Part shown: positions 32,097 to 41,408 of the stretch, one piece after another
Layout of the letters: each line of letters begins with the position of its first letter
Position numbering within the stretch: position 1 is the stretch's first letter
Assembly: GCF_001477625.1 (NCBI RefSeq)
Contig: NZ_CP013692.1
Coordinates: 2,604,001 to 2,668,000, forward strand
Length of the DNA stretch: 64,000 nucleotides
DNA from: Paucibacter sp. KCTC 42545
GTDB taxonomy: Bacteria; Pseudomonadota; Gammaproteobacteria; Burkholderiales; Burkholderiaceae_C
Direction of reading: 5' to 3'
Notes under the pieces: model-generated
Databases searched by the model: none
Seen by the model: only the letters and a program-made list of their open reading frames with translations
Told to the model about the DNA's origin: nothing
Translations under genes and position numbers: made by a program

Positions 32097-32525
32097 TCAA
32101 CCACCGCGCGCCGGAGGCTCGGTGACGAAGCTGACCTTCATGATGCCGGCACGTTGGCAAGCGTAAACCACGCGACCGACGGACTCGTAACGGGACTTGT
32201 CGTCGCCGCGCAGATGGACTTCAGGCTGCGGATTCAACACCGCGACCTTGCCCAGGCGCTTGACGAGGTCATCGGTGTCATTCACCAGGGTCGTGCCCCA
32301 GTAAATGTCGCCGTCTTTCGAGACCGAAATTTCAATATTTTCCGGCTTGGTGACGCGGACGACGTTGGTCTCTTTGGGGAGATTCAACTTCACCGAGCTG
32401 ATCACGGCCGGGATGGTGAGTAGGAAGATGATCAAGAGCACCAACATCACGTCCACGAGGGGCGTGGTGTTGATGGTCGAAACCACTTCGTCTTCGCCGG
32501 AAGAGGATCCGACATTCATTCCCAT
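32097..32525 (-). CDS. ExbD/TolR family protein (second Ton system, proximal copy)
   Basis: 142 residues; MGMNVGSSSGEDEVVSTINTTPLVDVMLVLLIIFLLTIP contains the helix and aspartate, then a periplasmic domain (KPENIEISVSKDGDIYWG). Located 49 bases after exbB and 21 before the second exbD. Probably forms a mixed complex with the next protein. Confidence 0.92.
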   Translation of the reverse strand: MGMNVGSSSGEDEVVSTINTTPLVDVMLVLLIIFLLTIPAVISSVKLNLPKETNVVRVTKPENIEISVSKDGDIYWGTTLVNDTDDLVKRLGKVAVLNPQPEVHLRGDDKSRYESVGRVVYACQRAGIMKVSFVTEPPARGG

Positions 32526-32574
32526 GGTGGTTTCTCCGGGCTTTTTAAGATGCGAATCTTGCTGAAGCCAGGAC

Positions 32575-33417
32575 TTAGCGCTTGGAAACTTGACGGTTGC
32601 CCATCAGCACGCCGTGCAGGTCGCCAGCGAAGTTGCGCACTTGGGTCATCACAGCCTTGTTGCGGTTCACCAGCCAGTTGTAACCCAGCACAGCAGGCAC
32701 AGCCACTGCCAGACCGATGGCGGTCATGATCAGCGCTTCACCCACAGGGCCTGCCACCTTGTCGATGGAAGCTTGGCCGGCCACGCCAATGGCGGTCAGC
32801 GCTTGCAGAATACCCCACACCGTGCCGAACAGGCCGATGAAAGGAGAAGTCGAGCCCACGGTAGCCAGGAAGCCCAGGCCAGTTTGCACGCGGCCTTGCA
32901 CGTCGGACACCGAGCGGTCGATGTTCATGGTCACCCAGGTGCTGCGGTCGATGTTTTCGGTCAGCGCGCCTTCATGGTGCTCAGAAGCCTCGATGGCGGA
33001 ACCAGCGATGTAGCGGAATGCGCTACCTTCGCTCAGGCCCTTGACGCCATCAGCCAGCGTAGCCTTCTTGAAGAAGGTGGCGCGGACGTCCTTGGCTTCC
33101 TTGGTCAGCTTGTGGGTGTCCCACAGCTTGGTGATCAGGATATACCAGCTGCCCATGGACATGATCAGCAACAGGGCCAGCACGCCCTTGGAAACCATGT
33201 CGCCGTGAGCCAGCATGGCTTGCAGGCCGTACGGATTGTCCATGTGCTCCTTGGCGGGAGCAGCAGGTGCAGCAGCGTCAGCAGCGGCAGGTGCAGCGGC
33301 TTCCACAACAGCAGAAGCGGCATCAGCCGGCTTGGATTCTTGAGCGTGGACGGGCGAGAAGCCAATGGTTGCAGCGATAGCAACGGCGGCAACGAGGCCG
33401 GAAATACGAGAGAACAT
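32575..33417 (-). CDS. ExbB proton channel protein with N-terminal signal peptide (second Ton system)
   Basis: 280 residues. A cleavable-looking signal (LVAAVAIAATIGFSPVHAQ) is followed by an Ala/Pro-rich linker (about residues 25-55). The ExbB core comes next with GVLALLLIMSMGSWYILIT, FLATVGSTSPFIGLFGTVWGIL and EALIMTAIGLAVAVPAVLGYNW. The signal plus linker is typical of the long ExbB branch. The start at 33417 is chosen over an earlier ATG-less extension because it begins the signal peptide cleanly. Confidence 0.93.
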   Translation of the reverse strand: MFSRISGLVAAVAIAATIGFSPVHAQESKPADAASAVVEAAAPAAADAAAPAAPAKEHMDNPYGLQAMLAHGDMVSKGVLALLLIMSMGSWYILITKLWDTHKLTKEAKDVRATFFKKATLADGVKGLSEGSAFRYIAGSAIEASEHHEGALTENIDRSTWVTMNIDRSVSDVQGRVQTGLGFLATVGSTSPFIGLFGTVWGILQALTAIGVAGQASIDKVAGPVGEALIMTAIGLAVAVPAVLGYNWLVNRNKAVMTQVRNFAGDLHGVLMGNRQVSKR

Positions 33418-33522
33418 GAAGTCAACTCCTACGGAAGAAATCTGAAACTGGTTTGAGAGAACAGGGCTCGGCACTTGCCAAGCCCCTTGTTGGGGTCGAA
33501 ATACTTGGGCCTTGCCTAAGAC

Positions 33523-34176
33523 TTAATCCGTTTGACGGAATTGGAACTCTTGCTCGATCACCACATCGCCGGGGCACTCATAGGTGTCACGCAGCGTGGT
33601 TTCAATCGCCGACACCAAAGCGCGTTGCGCCTTGCGGTCGATACCGGCACGCAGGCTGGTGATTTCCACCGACACCACACGGCCTGCCTTCACCACTGCG
33701 ATCGCCTTGTACAGCGCGTCGCCGTTCAAGTTGACCGACGGCATTTCAGGCTTGCCCATCTTGGTACACACGGCACCAGCGCGCTGCGGACCAACCCGCG
33801 GTGCTGGCGGCGGCGCAGCCACTACAGGAGCGGGTGCGGGTGCTGCCTTGGCGGCTTGCTGGGGCGGTGCCACTTGCGTGGACTGGATCGCCGGCGCGTT
33901 GACCGGTGGGGGCGCTGTCACCTGGAACTCCGGCGGCGGCACGAATGGCGGCGGCGGAGCCTTCAGATCCGGTGGCGGCGGCACAACCTTCTCAGGCGGT
34001 GGCGGCGGCTTGACCTTTTCCTCGATGACCTTGGTCTCGATCGGGCCCTTCACCATTTCAACGGCTTTGCGTGCCAGACCACTGGCCAATGCCCAGGCGA
34101 TAAACACGTGAATCAGCACAACGACGCCAATCCCGGTGTAGCGGGATGGGCCGTTCTTCTCCTGCGCAAAGTTCAT
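33523..34176 (-). CDS. tonB: TonB-like energy transducer
   Basis: 217 residues: a short cytoplasmic tip, one helix (YTGIGVVVLIHVFIAWALASGL), a long proline-rich spacer (KPPPPPEKVVPPPPDLKAPPPPF) and a C-terminal domain. The last part departs from the usual YPxxA...G...W.F.P pattern and has two cysteines (GAVCTKMGKPE and DTYECPGDV) that could form a disulfide. It transmits force to outer-membrane receptors. The ATG has an AAGGAG site. First gene of tonB-exbB-exbD-exbD. Confidence 0.88.
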   Translation of the reverse strand: MNFAQEKNGPSRYTGIGVVVLIHVFIAWALASGLARKAVEMVKGPIETKVIEEKVKPPPPPEKVVPPPPDLKAPPPPFVPPPEFQVTAPPPVNAPAIQSTQVAPPQQAAKAAPAPAPVVAAPPPAPRVGPQRAGAVCTKMGKPEMPSVNLNGDALYKAIAVVKAGRVVSVEITSLRAGIDRKAQRALVSAIETTLRDTYECPGDVVIEQEFQFRQTD

Positions 34177-34755
34177 GCGCGCTCCTTCATATGACTGCGA
34201 AATACCTTCATCAACACACCTGGGGAAGACCCGCTCAACGCATCAGCCCACGCAGCTTGCAACTCTCAATTGGCGCTCGATCAACACGCGCTCAGAGCAA
34301 AGCAACCGGTGACGCTTACAGCTTGGGGCCAAATAGGCACTAAGCCTTGTTTGGGGCCGCAGCGCCCAAGGCGCTAAAGGCCGAAGGGGCTAAGGCCGCT
34401 GAGTGCAGCATGGACACAAATACTCAAAACCCGGGTTCAACGAGAGAGCCCAATCAAAAATCGCCGTACAAAGCACGGCGAAACCGCATAGCGTTCACGA
34501 GCAACCCGCCTGAGCCTGCTGCCATCGATTCTTACGGTGCCGCATCATAAGCGAGAACGAAACAGCCACCCTTATGGGGCTTTCCCGCAGCTTACAAGCC
34601 GGCATCAGCACACCGCCAGCCCTAGAAATCCAGAGCTAGCCGCATCTGACTAAAGTGGTATTTTACTGGTGTCGACTCAAAGACGCGCCGGTTTCATCTG
34701 GGTACTAACCCCTACAAGCACTGTGCGAACAGCGCATTGTTACCAAGCTGTTTCG
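34177..34755. other. 579-base gene-free region between tonB and the TPR-hydroxylase gene
   Basis: No credible ORF. It must hold the tonB promoter; no Fur-box-like palindrome is seen. It contains a terminator-like hairpin at 34456-34481. The DNA around 34500-34750 is less GC-rich than coding regions. Nothing else recognisable. Confidence 0.6.
34456..34481 (-). terminator. Terminator-like hairpin downstream of the TPR-hydroxylase gene
   Basis: A 7-bp stem (34461-34467 with 34475-34481) is followed on the minus strand by five T residues. It sits about 275 bases after the stop of the gene ending at 34756, giving that mRNA a long 3' end. Confidence 0.6.
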
Positions 34756-36066
34756 CTATAGATCAAAGCCGCCGCTGCTTTGGGCGAACTGATTAAAGGC
34801 GGATGACATGGCGGTGATCATGGTCCGCTCCGCCTCGCTGAGCTCGGGATGCCAGACGTCGAAGATCAGCACCACGCGCAACAAGTCGCTGTTGTTCCAG
34901 GCCTCATGTTCGATGGTGTCATCAAACACCCAAGCCCGACCCGGCTCCCATTGCCGCGTCGTGTTGCCCACACGGAATCCGCAGTTAGGCGGAATGATCA
35001 GAGGCAAATGAGTCACCAGGCGCGCATTGCTAACGCCGACATGCGGCGGAATGCGGGTGCGCGGCTTGAGCAGCGAAAACATGCCCACCGGGGTGCGGCC
35101 CGGCTGGTCAGGCTGGGGGGCCAAAGCCATGGCGGCCATGGTGGCGGGGCAGCGAGACGCATTCTCCGCAACCGGCAAACCGTCCTTCAGCAAGTGGAAA
35201 GCGCTCCACTGGGGTGAGTTATTCAACTCCACCCACTGATTCAGCGGCTGATCCTCGCTGTAACTCAAATAGGGGATAAAGCCCTGCTCGCCTTGCAGCA
35301 CCGCCAGGAATTCATCGCGGATCTGCTCGGTCCGAGCCTCCAATGCCTCCATCCAGGGAAACTGGCGCCGCTCAAAAAACTCCACCGGCGCCAGCTGAGG
35401 GAAGAAATAGTTCATGGGCTGGGACTCGTAGCGCTTTTTGCGGCCGAACATGATGTCCAGCGAGAGTCGAAAGCGATCCAACTCAGGACCCGAGAACTGC
35501 GCCGCAGCGTTGGCGATCAAGTTTTCGACCTGATCGCTATAGCTTTGGTTGTAGCGCTCGCAGTAGCGATGCGCTTTGACCAACATGGCGCGGATCGGCG
35601 GCGGCAATTTTTCAGCATCGGGAGCAACCGCGACCGCAGCCTGAAACGACTTCGCCGCATCGTGATTGCGCCCCTGGCGCTCGAAGAGGTCTCCACGCAT
35701 CAACAGTGCCATCAAGTCACGGGCATCGATACACAAAACCTGGAATAGCGCGCGCTCCTCCTTCGCCGCATCTCCTCCCGCGCGATGCAGCATGGCGAGT
35801 TGCAACCAATGCTGAAGATTGCTCGGCTCCAGGTCCGTCAATTTCTCAAGGCATTGCTGCGCCAACGTCATATCGCGCGAACCCATCGCCAGTTGCGCCA
35901 ACAACCGCAGGCTGGGCTGGTGCGCCGGTTCACGCGTCAAGGTGGATTGGAGCAATCCGCTTGCCCGCGCGGTCTGGCCTTGCTGCAAAAGTTGCTGCGC
36001 GAGCAAGAAGTCAGCATCGGACTGAGCCGGCTTGGCAGCATTGGTAGGTGCGATGGGGCTATTCAT
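34756..36066 (-). CDS. TPR protein fused to an aspartyl/asparaginyl beta-hydroxylase domain
   Basis: 436 residues. The first ~180 are tetratricopeptide-like (QQLLQQGQTARASGLLQSTLTREPAHQPSLRLLAQLA and following). The C-terminal half matches the 2-oxoglutarate/Fe(II) Asp/Asn hydroxylase family: PPHVGVSNARLVTHLPLIIP, then GNTTRQWEPGRAWVFDDTIEHEAWN with probable iron- and oxoglutarate-binding His and Arg. The substrate is unknown. Neighbour of a large TonB receptor, but separated from it by a terminator. Confidence 0.85.
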   Translation of the reverse strand: MNSPIAPTNAAKPAQSDADFLLAQQLLQQGQTARASGLLQSTLTREPAHQPSLRLLAQLAMGSRDMTLAQQCLEKLTDLEPSNLQHWLQLAMLHRAGGDAAKEERALFQVLCIDARDLMALLMRGDLFERQGRNHDAAKSFQAAVAVAPDAEKLPPPIRAMLVKAHRYCERYNQSYSDQVENLIANAAAQFSGPELDRFRLSLDIMFGRKKRYESQPMNYFFPQLAPVEFFERRQFPWMEALEARTEQIRDEFLAVLQGEQGFIPYLSYSEDQPLNQWVELNNSPQWSAFHLLKDGLPVAENASRCPATMAAMALAPQPDQPGRTPVGMFSLLKPRTRIPPHVGVSNARLVTHLPLIIPPNCGFRVGNTTRQWEPGRAWVFDDTIEHEAWNNSDLLRVVLIFDVWHPELSEAERTMITAMSSAFNQFAQSSGGFDL

Positions 36067-36132
36067 TCGGAGACCTTGAAATCAGTGGCAGCCAAGGCGG
36101 CGCCCGGCAAAAGCTGCGTTCAATCTAAGCAC

Positions 36133-36164
36133 AAAAAAAAGCGCCTGTGCAGGCACAGGCGCTT
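36133..36164 (-). terminator. Terminator after the TonB-dependent receptor
   Basis: A 12-bp GC-rich stem (36139-36150 with 36153-36164) is followed by a run of eight T residues on the minus strand. Confidence 0.92.
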
Positions 36165-36182
36165 CAACTCACGAAAACGAAC

Positions 36183-39137
36183 TTAGAACTTGGCGTTCAC
36201 GTTCAGGGTGATGCGGCGACCCAGAGCGTCGTACACCACCGGATAGGTGTTGCCATTGCCGAAAGGAGCACCGGTCACGCCAATCGGAGGATCGCGATCC
36301 AGCAAGTTGTTGACCGAGGCCGCGAAGGTGATGGTCTTGTTCATGCGATAAGACAGCGCAAGATCAAGATAGTTCTGAGCCTTGAAGGTCTTGGTGATCT
36401 CGTTCACAGTGCCAGCCAGCTGCGCATTGCTGCTGGTGACGTCTTGATCGACAGCACCGAAGTAGCGCCAAGTCAGGGCAGCCGTCACGTTCCATGGGGT
36501 AGCCCACGAAGCGCGCAGCTTGTGACGCCACTTAGGAGCAGGCGTGCCGCAGGTCGAGCCGTACAAGCCGGCGCAATCGTAAGCACCCAGGCCAGGCGCG
36601 GTCTCCACGCTGAATTCCTTCAGGTAAGTACCCATCAGGCTCAAGTCCAGCTTGCCCTTCTCACCCAGACGAATGCCGTAGTCCAGACCCAAGTCAACAC
36701 CTTGAGTCTTGTACTTGGCCAGATTCAAGTTACCCGAATCGATATAGCCTGTGGGCAGCAGCCACAAAGAACCCTTGCTGTCGCGATGGATCTTGTTGCA
36801 GAAGTACGGATCGCCGCTTTCCAAGCACTGATTCAGGGACGTTGTCGGCGGCACGCTGCCGATGGCGTCCTTCACCTCGATGGAGAAGTAGTCGATCGTT
36901 GCCGTCAAGTCCTTGAGCGGATTGGCCACCAGACCAAAGGTCAAGCTCTTCGACGTCTCAGGCTTCAGCGCCGCATTGCCGGCGAACAAGCCGTTGTACT
37001 GACCTGCGGCGCTGTCCAGAATCTTGCCGTACTGTGCAGCGGTCACGCCGGTGCGCTGGCAAGCTGCCAAAGTGGCGCCACCTGCGACCAGACCAGTCTT
37101 CGGATCGATTTCACCGGCGCAAGGATCAGCGTCGTTGTTGTACAGACCGATGGCCGAAGGCGTGAACAGCTCCACCACGTTAGGCGAGCGCACGGCTTGC
37201 TGGTAGCTGGTGCGGAACTTGACTTCCTTGATCGGCGCCCACTCCAGGCCCGAACCATAGGTATTGGTCGAGTTGCCAGTGCTGTACTTGGAATGACGAT
37301 ACGACAAATTGACATTCATCGCGTAAGCCAGCGGCTGGCGATCCATCAGCGGCAAACGCAATTCACCGAAGACGTCGTCAACGCTGTAGTTACCTGCCAC
37401 GCTCTTGGTCGGGCCACCCTGGCCGGCCAAATCACCAGTGCTGAAGGCATTGTCGACCGACAGGTCGAGTTGCTCGGTGCGGTGCTCAACACCCACCGCC
37501 ACACCCAGACCGGTCTGCGCGGTCGGCAGCTTCAGACCGTATTGGGTCAGGTCAGCCGAAGCAGAAGCGCCAAACACGCCTTGATTGGTGAAGCCCTTCT
37601 GGAAGCCCGGAGTCTGCAGATAGTTCAGGGCCTCGGGAGTGACGCCGCCCAGCGCAAAGATGTTGTAGGGCACGCAGTTCGGGTCAGTACCATCCAGCTT
37701 GGAGCGGCAAACCGTGTTACCCGTCAGCGGATCCTTGACCGCGTCCAGTGCGCGACCAATACGCACATTGGAGAAGTCGTTCTTGTAGGTTTCTTGATAA
37801 ACCACGCGGCCGATTTGACCGAAGATGTCGTAGCTCCACGGGCCGATATCGCCCTTGACGCCGACCACGGCGCGGTAGGAGGTGTGACGCAGATCGTCTT
37901 GACGTCCGCCACCTTCCTTGTTGCGGCGGCCGATCAGGATGTTGGCAATGTCACCCGACTTACTGAAGCTGCCCGCTGCCGGATCTTCGGCATTGGAGGC
38001 TGCCAGCGCTGCCTTCCAAGCGTCAGACAGCAAGGGGTTTTCGTAGTGGATGCCGCCAGCTGTCGATGTGTCGAAAGTGAACAAGCCGCTGGGCGCGATT
38101 TGGGCCACCGTGCGGTCATCGTGGAAGGCCAACTGCGTGTAGACGCGGGCCATATCGTTGATGTCGTAGTGCGCCGAAGCGGTGGCCGAGTAGCGGTCAG
38201 CAGGACGCTGGAAATAGTTGATCGGACCGAAGTTGAAAGCGTCAGTGGCGGCCTTGTAAGCACGCACGCCGCCCTTGTCGTCGGCCACGGTGAAGCTACC
38301 TTGGTTCAGGTAGAAACGGCCGGGATAGCTAGTCGAAGAACCCGAGCAGGCAAAGGCCTTGCCGCCGCCGGTCACGCCCACGGTACAGGCCGAGAAGTCA
38401 CGCTCCGACTGCAGCAAGGCATCTTCCTTGTGCGCCGTGAAGTTCAGGACCGCATTGCCCTTGCCGTCAGCGAAGTTGCCACCCATGGTGATGCTGAACT
38501 CGCGCGTGGTGCCGTCGTGGGCCTTGTTGCCCGGCACCGGGAAGCCGCGGGTGCGCACCACATCGCCCACCGCATTGCCTTGTTGGTGGTTGTAGAAGGA
38601 GTAAGTGCCGTCAAGCTCCACGCCCTGGAAGTTGTCCTTCAGGATGAAGTTGACCACGCCAGAAACGGCGTCGGCACCGTACACGGCGGAGGCACCGCCG
38701 GTCAGCACTTCAACGCGGCTGATCATCGAAACAGGAATTTGGTTCAAGTCGGCGGCCACATTGCGGGGGCTACCAGCAGGCAGACGGCGGCCGTTCACCA
38801 GCACCAGCGTGCGGCTGGCGCCGAGGTTACGCAGATTGACCGTGGCGGTACCGGTGGCACCGTTAGAGACCGAGCCACCGAAGTCAGCAAACACCTGAGG
38901 CAGGCTGTTCAGCAAGCCCTCAGCGGTGCGGATACCGTCGGCCTTGATGGACTCAGCGGTCATCACGACGATGGGGCTTTGCCCTTCAACGTCCAGAGTC
39001 TTGATGCGTGAGCCCGTGACTTCCACCCGTTGCAGGGTTTCGGCGGCTGGCGCGCTAGCCTGTGCAAAGGCTAGACCAGGGGCCATTGCCGCGATGGCAA
39101 GGGTCACAGCGAGATTGACGCGTTTTCTTTGAAACAT
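36183..39137 (-). CDS. TonB-dependent outer-membrane receptor
   Basis: 984-residue porin-like receptor. It has a signal peptide (VNLAVTLAIAAMAPGLAFAQ), a TonB-box-like ETLQRVEVTGSRI, and a plug with VLVNGRRLPAGSPRNVAADLNQIPVSMISRVEVLTGGASAVYGADAVSGVVNFIL. The 22-strand barrel ends in aromatic Phe (NVNAKF). The type (VEVTGSRIK, YGADAVSGVVNFIL) is the large receptor class frequently used for complex carbohydrates or peptides; the substrate is not determinable. No siderophore genes are near. Confidence 0.96.
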   Translation of the reverse strand: MFQRKRVNLAVTLAIAAMAPGLAFAQASAPAAETLQRVEVTGSRIKTLDVEGQSPIVVMTAESIKADGIRTAEGLLNSLPQVFADFGGSVSNGATGTATVNLRNLGASRTLVLVNGRRLPAGSPRNVAADLNQIPVSMISRVEVLTGGASAVYGADAVSGVVNFILKDNFQGVELDGTYSFYNHQQGNAVGDVVRTRGFPVPGNKAHDGTTREFSITMGGNFADGKGNAVLNFTAHKEDALLQSERDFSACTVGVTGGGKAFACSGSSTSYPGRFYLNQGSFTVADDKGGVRAYKAATDAFNFGPINYFQRPADRYSATASAHYDINDMARVYTQLAFHDDRTVAQIAPSGLFTFDTSTAGGIHYENPLLSDAWKAALAASNAEDPAAGSFSKSGDIANILIGRRNKEGGGRQDDLRHTSYRAVVGVKGDIGPWSYDIFGQIGRVVYQETYKNDFSNVRIGRALDAVKDPLTGNTVCRSKLDGTDPNCVPYNIFALGGVTPEALNYLQTPGFQKGFTNQGVFGASASADLTQYGLKLPTAQTGLGVAVGVEHRTEQLDLSVDNAFSTGDLAGQGGPTKSVAGNYSVDDVFGELRLPLMDRQPLAYAMNVNLSYRHSKYSTGNSTNTYGSGLEWAPIKEVKFRTSYQQAVRSPNVVELFTPSAIGLYNNDADPCAGEIDPKTGLVAGGATLAACQRTGVTAAQYGKILDSAAGQYNGLFAGNAALKPETSKSLTFGLVANPLKDLTATIDYFSIEVKDAIGSVPPTTSLNQCLESGDPYFCNKIHRDSKGSLWLLPTGYIDSGNLNLAKYKTQGVDLGLDYGIRLGEKGKLDLSLMGTYLKEFSVETAPGLGAYDCAGLYGSTCGTPAPKWRHKLRASWATPWNVTAALTWRYFGAVDQDVTSSNAQLAGTVNEITKTFKAQNYLDLALSYRMNKTITFAASVNNLLDRDPPIGVTGAPFGNGNTYPVVYDALGRRITLNVNAKF

Positions 39138-39507
39138 GACGAACTCCTAAAAATTTGCAGGGCGAGCAGTTGTTCCACTCCAACCAGAACCACCATCGGG
39201 TCCGAGACTTCGCATGAGCATGTTGGGCCCAGCGATCGGCCGAGCAAGTGTCTGATTGGCTCCCCCAGCCCTCCCCCCGTGGTGTCCCTAGGACGCAGGT
39301 TTTCGCGCCTGTTTTGCCCGAAAAAGCCGCGTTAACCCCTAAGCAAGCGAGCAGAGAAAGGGCGAATTCGTTGCGCAGAACCGACGCCGCAGCGATTCAG
39401 GCGCTAGCGGCTTCACAGCTCAGATGGAAGTGACTTTCGCCATGTCTGTCACTGAAATCAGGCGAGAAACAGCGCTTCCCAGCGCATTTAGCCCTACCTC
39501 GGTGCGG
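39138..39507. other. 370-base region upstream of the receptor without a gene
   Basis: No credible ORF, RNA gene or strong hairpin seen. It contains the receptor promoter and the 3' end of the ABC transporter transcript, for which I see no clear terminator. No Fur-like palindrome was noticed. Confidence 0.5.
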
Positions 39508-41403
39508 CTAGCGCACCAAGGGAGAGCGCAGGCGCGGCACCGCGGCCAAAAGCTCACGGGTATAGCCCTGTTGTGGTGCAGCCAGTACGCTGGCGGAGCT
39601 CCCCATCTCAACAATGCGCCCGGCTTGCATCACCGCCACCTCATCGGCCACATATTCGACGACGCCGATGTTGTGGGTGATGAACAAAAAGGCCAGGCCG
39701 CGCTCACGCTGCAAGTCGCGCAGGAGGTTGAGGATCTGCGCTTGCACCGACACATCCAGGGCCGAGGTCGGCTCGTCGCAGACGATCAGGCGCGGCTCCA
39801 CGGCCAAAGCGCGGGCAATCGCCAGGCGTTGGCGCTGGCCGCCGGAGAACTCATGCGGCCAGCGCTGCAAGGCATCGCGGCGCAGGCCGACTTGATCCAG
39901 CAATAACTCCAGATTCAGGCGGCGCTGGCGGGCATCCAGATCGGGCCGCAGGGCCAGCAGCCCTTCTTCCAACACATCGCTGACCCGCAGGCGCGGGTTT
40001 AGCGAGGCAAAAGGATCCTGGAAGATGATTTGCACGGCGCGGCGCGCCTGCTGCAAGGCTTGGCCATGCAGCTGGAACAGGTCTTGCCCGTCAAGCAAGG
40101 CCTGACCCTCCAGCTGCGCGGTGCGCCGCAGCAGCTGCACGATGGCCTTGCCCGAGCTGGTCTTGCCGCAGCCCGACTCGCCAACTAAGGCCAGGGTCTT
40201 GCCGGGCTTGATGGCATAACTGACATCATCCACGGCATTGAAGTAGGTCTGCGCCCCACCCCACCAGCCGCGCTTGAGGGCAAAGCGAACGCTGAGATTG
40301 CGTACCTCCAGCAAGGGCTTGTCATCAGCTTCTGGCACTGCAGCGGCGGTCGCTGTTGCCGGCCTCAGCTGCAGCTCTGCCGGTGGCAGCGCAGGCTGAG
40401 CGGCGCCATCGGCATGGCTGTACAACCAGCAACGCACCTCGTGCGGCTGTTGTTGCGGAGCCTGCTGGTCGACAGCAAGTGGCAGCGCGAGATCGGCCAG
40501 CGCAGGCGCTTGCGCATGGCACTGCGCCCAGGCGCGGTCACAGCGTGGCGCGAAACGGCAGCCCTGGAACTTCGTCCACAGCGGCGGCACGGTTCCAGCA
40601 ATGGCGGCCAGGCGTTCGCCGCGCTTGGCGGCATCCGGCAAGGCTTGCAGCAGCAGGCGTGCGTATGGGTGACGGGGCTGAGCGAAGAAAGTGGCGGCAG
40701 CCGCTACTTCAATGATTTGCCCGGCATACATCAAAGCCACCTGATGCGCCATGCCGGCCACCACGGCCAGGTCATGGGTGATCAGCAGCACGCCAAGGCG
40801 GCGCTCACGCTGCAGCTCGCGCAGCAGCTCAAGAATCTGCGCCTGGATGGTGACGTCCAACGCCGTGGTGGGCTCGTCAGCAATCAGGTAATCGGGCTCG
40901 GCGGCCAGGGTCATGGCGATCATGACACGCTGTTTTTGCCCGCCGCTGAGCTGATGAGGGTAGGCGTCAATGCGACGCTCGGGCTCCGGGATGCCCACGC
41001 GCTTGAGCCACTCAATCGCTTTGCTGCGAGCCTCAGTGCCGCGCCAGCGGGTGTGCGCCTGAATCGCCTCCACCATTTGCGCGCCGATGCGCAGCACCGG
41101 ATTCAGGCTGGTGGAAGGCTCCTGAAAAATCATGCCGATGCGCCCGCCGCGCACGGCGCGCATCTGCGCTTCCGGCAGAGCAAATAGGTCTTGTTCATCC
41201 AGCAGCAAGCGGCCGCCGCTGATGCGCCCGGCATCGGGCAGCAAACGCATCAGAGCCAGCGCGGTCATGCTCTTGCCGCAGCCCGACTCGCCCACCAGGG
41301 CCAAGGTCTCGCCGCGATGCAGAGTCAGGCGCATCTGGTCGATGGCATGGACCAGCCCTGCCTCTGCGTCCAGGGTGACCGAGAGTTTGTCAATCGTCAG
41401 CAT
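39508..41403 (-). CDS. Dual-ATPase subunit of a peptide-type ABC transporter
   Basis: 631 residues with two full ATPase domains in one chain, as in YejF or fused OppD-OppF. The first has [17 protein letters not shown] and [10 protein letters not shown]; the second has [17 protein letters not shown] and [10 protein letters not shown]. The oligopeptide C-terminal motif with cysteines follows the first domain ([17 protein letters not shown]). Downstream of both permeases (gap of five bases), last gene of the operon. Confidence 0.95.
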   Translation of the reverse strand: MLTIDKLSVTLDAEAGLVHAIDQMRLTLHRGETLALVGESGCGKSMTALALMRLLPDAGRISGGRLLLDEQDLFALPEAQMRAVRGGRIGMIFQEPSTSLNPVLRIGAQMVEAIQAHTRWRGTEARSKAIEWLKRVGIPEPERRIDAYPHQLSGGQKQRVMIAMTLAAEPDYLIADEPTTALDVTIQAQILELLRELQRERRLGVLLITHDLAVVAGMAHQVALMYAGQIIEVAAAATFFAQPRHPYARLLLQALPDAAKRGERLAAIAGTVPPLWTKFQGCRFAPRCDRAWAQCHAQAPALADLALPLAVDQQAPQQQPHEVRCWLYSHADGAAQPALPPAELQLRPATATAAAVPEADDKPLLEVRNLSVRFALKRGWWGGAQTYFNAVDDVSYAIKPGKTLALVGESGCGKTSSGKAIVQLLRRTAQLEGQALLDGQDLFQLHGQALQQARRAVQIIFQDPFASLNPRLRVSDVLEEGLLALRPDLDARQRRLNLELLLDQVGLRRDALQRWPHEFSGGQRQRLAIARALAVEPRLIVCDEPTSALDVSVQAQILNLLRDLQRERGLAFLFITHNIGVVEYVADEVAVMQAGRIVEMGSSASVLAAPQQGYTRELLAAVPRLRSPLVR

Positions 41404-41408
41404 GGCCC

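Noticed and set aside
34177..34755. Small genes in the gap between tonB and the hydroxylase
   Set aside because: The short open frames (e.g. near 34347-34550) lack ribosome sites and protein-like composition.
36147..39011. 954-residue open frame on the plus strand
   Set aside because: It is the antisense shadow of the TonB-dependent receptor, whose plug and barrel motifs are clear on the minus strand. Similar long shadows oppose the substrate-binding protein, guaA, the M13 peptidase and relA.
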